From Akkermansiaceae bacterium (GTDB lineage Bacteria > Verrucomicrobiota > Verrucomicrobiia > Verrucomicrobiales > Akkermansiaceae): a stretch of 42,766 nucleotides of DNA. A program made the position numbers and the translations under genes. The notes beneath the pieces were generated by a model. That model had not been told where the DNA came from. It searched no databases and was given only the letters and a program-made list of their open reading frames with translations. This document shows, one piece after another, positions 41,101-42,766 of the stretch. The DNA lies in assembly GCA_021733795.1 (NCBI GenBank), contig JAIPKB010000022.1, positions 1 through 42,766 on the forward strand, written 5' to 3'. Positions within the stretch are counted from its first letter, which is position 1. The number at the start of each line of letters is the position of its first letter.

Positions 41101-42766
41101 CGTCCGGCCCACGGCCGAGCGGCGCTGGATCAATCCGGCTGGCGGTAACTGGTCCGTGGCCGCCAACTGGCTCAATGGGCTCATCCCCGGCCCCGACGAG
41201 GTCGCGGTGATCGAAGAACCCGGCACCTATACCGTCAATGTGGATGTGAATGCCACCATTTCCCAGCTCCGCCTTGGTGTGGCCACCGGCAGCCAGACCT
41301 TGAGCACCAACTCCAGCCGGACCCTAACCGTCATCAACGGCGGCACCGGCGGCGCGGGGGGACGCTTGCAGCTTAACACCGGCACCTTGTCAGCAGGCGG
41401 CAATCTAACAGTCAGCGCGGTGGCCGTGGGCGGCGGCACGCTTACCGGAACCGGAATCCTGACCGTCACCGGTGGCTTCGCTTGGACCGGCGGCACGATG
41501 AACGGCATCGGCAGTCTGGTGATCGCAGCCACTGCGACCGGCACCCTCAGCGGTCCATCCGGCAAGACCCTCAATGGCGGCTGGCAACTGGTCAACCAAG
41601 GCTCCCTAACCATGAGTGGAGCCGGCCTCACGCTTTCCAACCAAAACGGCGCCAACGCCACCCTCGACAACCGCGGGACCCTGACCGTGAGCGACGAGGC
41701 AGACATCGCGTGGCTCAATTTCACCAACCAACCGGTCGTCGTAACCAATAGCGGCACTTTTGTTAAATCCGGCGCGGGCACCACCACCGTGTTGTCACTC
41801 CCTCAGTTCACCAACAGCGGTGAGATCCGGGTGGATTCCGGCATTTTGCAACTCGCGACGCAGACCAGCCACTCCGGCGTGCTGAATACCAGCACCGGTT
41901 CGACCCTTGAGCTGGCGTCGGGCACCTTCACCCTCGCACCGGCAGCGACCTTGGCGGTGGGTGGCGCGATGCGTTTCACCGGCGGCACCTTGGTGCACAA
42001 CGATGGCGCCACTTTTGCCACCGGCATCGAGTTGGTCGCTGGCGGCCTCACGGTGAACACCGCCATTGAAACCCCGTCGCTGACCCAGAGTGGCGGCACC
42101 CTCGGCGGCACCGGTATCCTGACGCTCACCGGGTCGTTCTCCTGGACCGGCGGCACGATGAACGGCACCGGCAGCCTGGTGATCGCATCCACTGCGACTG
42201 GTGCCATCAGCGGCCCCGCCGGCAAAACCCTCAGTGGCGGCTGGCAACTGGTCAATGAGGGTACCTTCACCCTGAGCGGAGCCGGTCTCACGCTTTCCAC
42301 CCAAAACGGCGGCAACCCCACCCTCGACAACCGCGGCACCTTCACCGTGAGCGACGAGGCCGACATCGCGTGGCTCAATTTCACCAACCAACCGGTCTTC
42401 GTAACCAATAGCGGCACCTTCGTTAAATCCGGCGCGGGCACCACCACCTTGCTCTCACCCACCAACTTCACCAACAGCGGTGAAATCCGGGTGGATTCCG
42501 GCATCTTGCAGCTTGCGACGCAGACCAGCCATTCCGGCGTGCTGAATACCAGCGCGGGTTCGACCCTCAATCTGGCGTCGGGCACCTTCACCCGCGCGCC
42601 GGCAGCGACCTTGGCGGTCGGCGGCGCGATGCGCTTCACCGGCGGCACCCTGGTGCTCAACGAGGCCGCCACTTTTGCCACCGGCATCGAGTTGGTCGCT
42701 GGCGGGCTCACGGTGAACACCGCCATTGAAACCCCGTCACTGACCCAGAGTGGCGGCACCCTCGGT
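28826..42766 (+). CDS. Giant modular surface/adhesin-like protein, open at right edge
   Basis: 4647 codons without a stop, in one frame from ATG 28826 to the last base. Signal peptide 1-31 (VFPVVACLFGVASLPAQS). Visible in order: a DUF11-like region ~410-460 (EPYEASVTILNTSNTVANLV); an Ig-like domain ~850-930; about a dozen carboxypeptidase-regulatory-like domains ~939-2220, each opening like GSVRGIFVAADGSTPIPFA; Big_5 Ig-like domains ~2241, ~2369 and ~2766; TSP3-type calcium loops ~2966-3073 (DTDGDGLLDG); a C-type lectin domain ~3075-3192 with EPN and WND motifs; cadherin-like domains ~3217-3314, ~3546-3639 and ~4002-4094; a LamG domain ~3330-3492 (LRFDGVDDFV, WTIEAWVKPEAF); F5/8-like segments ~3656-3989; and 220-residue beta-repeats from ~4208. 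It is most likely a secreted calcium-binding, glycan-binding surface fibre. Its start overlaps the antitoxin start on the other strand; no ribosome site is seen. Confidence 0.88.
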   Translation, partial: MKRIIKCNTRIASAVFPVVACLFGVASLPAQSLATLDYTVTGQTMQVSPAALAVPKGIAGSVGVTIPGETPPGAFVEAVLRGPSFPARRLVGAPNAPLVLPPLNLAGNYSLDGIRLAAATGETLLEGSPSTVPVQVFDEVLVSRVTSRPLALAEIEDKGIFLDGANFRALEFEIGFVLDGETFPVRFPLVTPQFKSVTEIVPAAELEERLAEVERINNQLAANVKMPPELETVNPNIQVMPFHIQKTRGGVEDLALTIPPIPALLVIPGNVGFLNQFFSVQIFTENGAPGGSGLSVRDIRAELLLPPGPDRVAGNYEAPGDDPVRFARVGASAEIRNVIAIRAAGPDGKSGTADDVERLQPGQAGQGEFLVEGLQEGLHVLDLKLTAQLDGLAAGPVEVEGLAAGSVQVSNPKFSLAFSHPRTIRTGEPYEASVTILNTSNTVANLVSIALNPLNISGGLLQSEERVELGTIRPGETATATFKILSQRTGAITFSNITTSDDSLVGRFRLRVGVDERGVALSRNTLLLPDFVNALPPELLAAANRVLGQAMSVATAPQLPPGVIRVPRSFVSTTTTTNSDGKTLRRGGGSMVMQLAEAAERVRYGEPLARVLPDLLLDWQGGRDFSPGWDQIIGETDAGREWREAMMRAIEAASPAPANPVTRLTARGVDLAGRGEDWFLAAVSRGEFQGDTPTGELNLITPTATSGVETGKVAKTIGYGGRDGAWMVAGTSGIIEWRFDTALAGATQLSVMILAADGTGREILWDLADIPAGTVVRFDPSGTGTDIQIDENGDGTGDRLLGGQVTPFTEAPPTVLMVRQDPEIKFGRPDRKCFPVTTTNEAGQTVPVENHGNILVVLFSKPMTQETAGNAAAYEIEGTGRAASVQVQPGGRVAIVALREPVSLLIQRELTIREGVTDLRGNPFVATAMPIQTLLVEGFRARGRVLRPDGSAGVNLPVTLTYDDRVASTFGCKTNEVRVSQTFTDGTGAFEFDFVLSGIPFSLSTTDVTNVRDNEAIAIILESSLDGAVTEERLKTLGASVAGTEEQANVALRRAFGVESISQAVALAEGLDRAVVRDFGAAGRQGAESVYVLRFRGRATVTGQVLAADGVSPVGGAAVNLFPDPASRELGRGIFSDTNGFFTFYGVPLGTTSVEATNRAGNTRTVSTLIATSGETVNLPIVLSAVAPSLATLQGRVTEADGTPHARATVVVETRSPAGSVVDFSSASMVTADEDGFFSVSDVPAGVSARLVAISVDGRRKGERRDVSVTAGVLNTANITLQARATVRGRVEFANGDPVAGAIVGGGEELVTTDSLGAFVLEGVPTGKSPVSAGLDPDPASSDPRRRLARLGSTRLDVLPGDDNFAVIRFDPAGRIAGQVLDENGNPVGNTDVAIPLDRGTEEVSFFAWVNTNAQGNFVFDNIGLGSWNVTTPAPPHEDLSELDKAQEQILSGELDQIIAGLTAAFATYTGAKDPFLNGEGEKFNPARWGLAPDVKIEFDGQTVVVPVRYFKTATLSGTVTNGQDVPIGARVRLTGLGPRPNGYPAMRIRGELDSDPALGTFEFKDQAFVGDWGLQAASPFFPVVISKSGRTTQADPVISDILLKFPPVSETNGSLSGQVFFADGTPAGAGVRVQISFGPDFVIRTDDSGRFATTKGTFTLPAGRYTVTALDEASGATARIDTSVAGGQDNAVTLTLLGRGDARITVRKADGTPAANAAVEIEGGQFPNERFDGVTDGQGEMVFANVFEGPYSSCASLTIGGTRVAGRASLVVPAGGSGEAMITLGGTGSVRGIFVAADGSTPIPFANVSLAGLAVAPTGADGRFELPDVPLGNFRITATDDQTARSGFATVVLSTPNQVVDVRITETPLGTVRGVVFSGLGNSPVAGAEVKLTLDDPFVALRTRTVTTGPDGFYSFAGVPPGGLSLDALDPLTTLRGNVRGTMPAGAVTLDVDIPLQATANLTVQVLEPDGVTPASLATVKMGPLSADTDANGRVRFENVKLLPGGLPASSQYRLQATSLRPGETRSYSFALFYPLTQGAEESLNITLRGVGSVLGTVFQGDGVTPAPGAQVQVKMQSESVFSGVRMFSPFGSDDETVIADGAGRFRFDNLPVGSLQVSAFSLAQGAREEVVLASNGQELTRNLTLTATGTVAGRVLRADGTTPAANAEVVIRFTSASNAIGTILAIVGADGRFSFTPVTVGDFSIQAALPGFNGLAVVRGRLANNGQLVDTGEIVLDEAFPQVVATRPEGTSDGVDITTTIEIDFSEAIDPTSVVTSGIFLRPAAGGPIVPATVTLVPMDGGTELRKVLLDPVQPLDSSTTYQLVVVDGDLLDALGTVTNRGPRDLVGRPLPALFSTTFKTRDQRPPLLLSFSPADGSEAVDPRTAVRLTFDEPIQPGASIVLTGPSGTVAGTTSLGLNSLALSFLPTVELPPNRSFTATVTGVRDLAGNELAGQPLGTTFATLDTLGPVIGELRIKNGLTPTAGAALTLEAVLASPETGVRYRLSANAVTVGTSAVDGLEMPFTLPATGTVVFRGIAIDRFGNEGPLAELTVNVLPNTPPVITLTRLSPATGPVATGSAVSVRLSASDDSGVTDLKAAMTGAATAALKTTTGADITLTGVVKSTAGAADVITIIAQATDTSGVGTGEQTFTIPLRDGTAPTLVFDGRVPSVGFAPGAVVSIPARGRDNFGVARYTATATGAVTGEAEIPVEPAATDDKRTLTFTLPADAPVTGEAFTLTLRAVDAAGLASAPLLVNLRTADQTPPQITAFSPANNAGNQSTRPVLTITANEALDPASVTPENVRLIRAADSAVIPATAALNAAGTVITLTPADLPLAVNTGYHLLATTGVTDAAGNALTAEAAATFTTADFRVTAPLAGLQVVEGQALTINASSGFGFPTKVRFSLNGVADGADVTSPPFQRTITVPALAAVPGGLLELLVQSRNESATLLFASVTTTVLVRGTDADSDSDGFTNAQELAAGSDPFRADADVDPDAHGLTTAREIAAGTKANDADTDDDFLTDGAELAATTDPLNPDTDGDGLLDGREALFSTNPKLADTDGDTLSDGFEVGVGRYSIVTGSFTFNQARADAASRGGHLLTVVSAKEQTAIEVVLGAALTTGDRWIGYSDSFIEGAFRWETGELASFQRFGSGEPNDFNNEDAVGIRASGLWNDFNVNTSLPYFLELGFFTDPTLPDTDGDSIRDDVDEFIGPQNAAPAAADDALFANAGETVTLEIASDLLGNDSDPDGDPFALLTFTQPTAGGTVSQPNNSTLVFTPAENFSGTAGFGYTVIDAGGLTASATVRITIGTNTRPVAGFSRPVAANHALRFDGVDDFVRSALNPAQNLAGGPWTIEAWVKPEAFNNKSFPTLYSQGFWRASLGLNASTGRFDSWANNAGQLNSTVAPPLNGWTHVAVTFDGTTRRFIVDGVEAGAFASSAVTSDNNPVYLGATGNSAPDSRSYFQGTMDEVRVWKRALSAAEIDSSSHVTLLGTESGLAAYWPFEEGAGTVTADLAGQSTATLGSTAASAPEWVASDAPVAGFRQDEAAALNTPLLIRLEGSDADGNALTGRILNLPVHGRLFQFAGGAAGAEITVAATTVSDPQRRVVYEPDPDFTGVDTFNFSVTDGGLESLPALLAVRVFDGLAPQSDDVWDVAAGAVVTASSPLAAGSPAAGAFDGAGVPVVFADGQPAGFSHFLEWETPTTVEITSARLFANDEGPASAARGFSELRLFGRLSDGDPFALLATYRPAANPYFGGLRAEVAVASFIGTQFRAEFDAAVAGSGPRVTELDAMGETVVMVPTAADIVLQNATASASQSGFPVGNLIDGVVTGSSGWAGDVGGTPPMTAVFETKDNLGTTPDTVFTFQMPQPFGSSHFVGCFRISATTSDRNDFADGLNTGGDITTNWTVLEVIEVTSTGGETITVLPDQSVLVTGNMPATTSYTIKAKGISGAVTGFRLEMLENAALPNNGPGRVGHGNWVLAEFQVSYQGGVPIPNRAPRGTPDLLETLQGIPLALTPLANDSDPDGDRLTLVSFGQPPAGEGSVTADGDTGLTYTPAAAFVGTTSSTHRTTHGFQTSKPTLVTVTVRPTAERRWINPAGGNWSVAANWLNGLIPGPDEVAVIEEPGTYTVNVDVNATISQLRLGVATGSQTLSTNSSRTLTVINGGTGGAGGRLQLNTGTLSAGGNLTVSAVAVGGGTLTGTGILTVTGGFAWTGGTMNGIGSLVIAATATGTLSGPSGKTLNGGWQLVNQGSLTMSGAGLTLSNQNGANATLDNRGTLTVSDEADIAWLNFTNQPVVVTNSGTFVKSGAGTTTVLSLPQFTNSGEIRVDSGILQLATQTSHSGVLNTSTGSTLELASGTFTLAPAATLAVGGAMRFTGGTLVHNDGATFATGIELVAGGLTVNTAIETPSLTQSGGTLGGTGILTLTGSFSWTGGTMNGTGSLVIASTATGAISGPAGKTLSGGWQLVNEGTFTLSGAGLTLSTQNGGNPTLDNRGTFTVSDEADIAWLNFTNQPVFVTNSGTFVKSGAGTTTLLSPTNFTNSGEIRVDSGILQLATQTSHSGVLNTSAGSTLNLASGTFTRAPAATLAVGGAMRFTGGTLVLNEAATFATGIELVAGGLTVNTAIETPSLTQSGGTLG
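41447..42106 (+). repeat. 660-bp in-frame repeat, copy 1
   Basis: Exactly 660 bp (220 codons), aligned without gaps to 42107-42766 and about 90% identical by eye. Each unit codes TWTGGTMNG-like and TNSGEIRVDSGILQLATQTS-like beta strands, as in autotransporter passenger repeats. The high identity of such long units suggests recent duplication. Confidence 0.9.
42107..42766 (+). repeat. 660-bp in-frame repeat, copy 2 (reaches window end)
   Basis: Second unit of the array; the window ends after exactly one more period. Further copies may follow, and a repeat collapse could have ended the assembly here. Confidence 0.88.

Noticed and set aside
28826..42766. CTAAC/GTTAG motifs scattered through the giant gene
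   Set aside because: About 17 sites were counted by eye, close to what the base composition predicts for a 5-mer on both strands; no enrichment.

Overview
The window looks like a chromosomal piece of a GC-rich Verrucomicrobiota bacterium (inference). The reasons are a PEP-CTERM protein, a SUI1/eIF1-type factor, several secreted LamG/Ig/lectin-type proteins typical of that phylum, a large HEAT-repeat cytochrome-like protein, two enormous modular surface ORFs and few clear Shine-Dalgarno sites. Both ends cut genes. The right end stops inside a 660-bp tandem repeat, so the window may be a contig that broke there.

Left part (1-6.1 kb): the 5' end of a minus-strand secreted protein; a secreted FGE-sulfatase/SUMF1-type protein; a secreted-protein gene truncated by a dispersed repeat; a PIN toxin/ribbon-helix-helix antitoxin pair with the toxin first; an XRE-type regulator whose stop codon is the target site of a small MITE-like inverted-repeat element; and a secreted protein without a recognisable signal peptide. 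The gaps hold short-period repeats and gene relics.

Middle part (6.1-14.8 kb): a sigma-like gene fragment, then a small RNA neighbourhood. An intact tRNA with a CAU anticodon sits inside a perfect 16-bp inverted repeat with symmetric 8-nt linkers, 41 nt upstream of an RtcB-family RNA ligase gene. This is the most unusual regulatory or RNA structure in the window. It is followed by a 1347-residue secreted protein on the minus strand (sugar-binding-like N-terminus, propeller-like middle, CxxCH haem motif, HEAT repeats) and a SUI1-domain factor.

Right part (14.8-42.8 kb): one long plus-strand run. A PEP-CTERM protein is followed after 6 nt by a 4161-residue Rhs/YD-repeat protein. Its AT-richer C-terminal tip after DPTGL has an R..K(7)K..DxD..HG motif order reminiscent of edema-factor/ExoY-type nucleotidyl cyclase toxins. 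Next come a 19-codon ORF, a truncated copy of the next gene's 5' end, a RelE/RHH toxin-antitoxin pair on the opposite strand, and a giant ORF (at least 4647 codons, open at the right edge). The giant ORF carries about a dozen carboxypeptidase-regulatory-like domains, Ig-like, TSP3, C-type lectin, cadherin-like and LamG domains and long beta-repeats. The toxin-antitoxin pair lies between 293-bp direct repeats of the giant gene's 5' end, and the antitoxin start codon overlaps the giant gene's start codon on the other strand. Every plus-strand junction from Rhs to the giant ORF is a 4-nt ATGA overlap.
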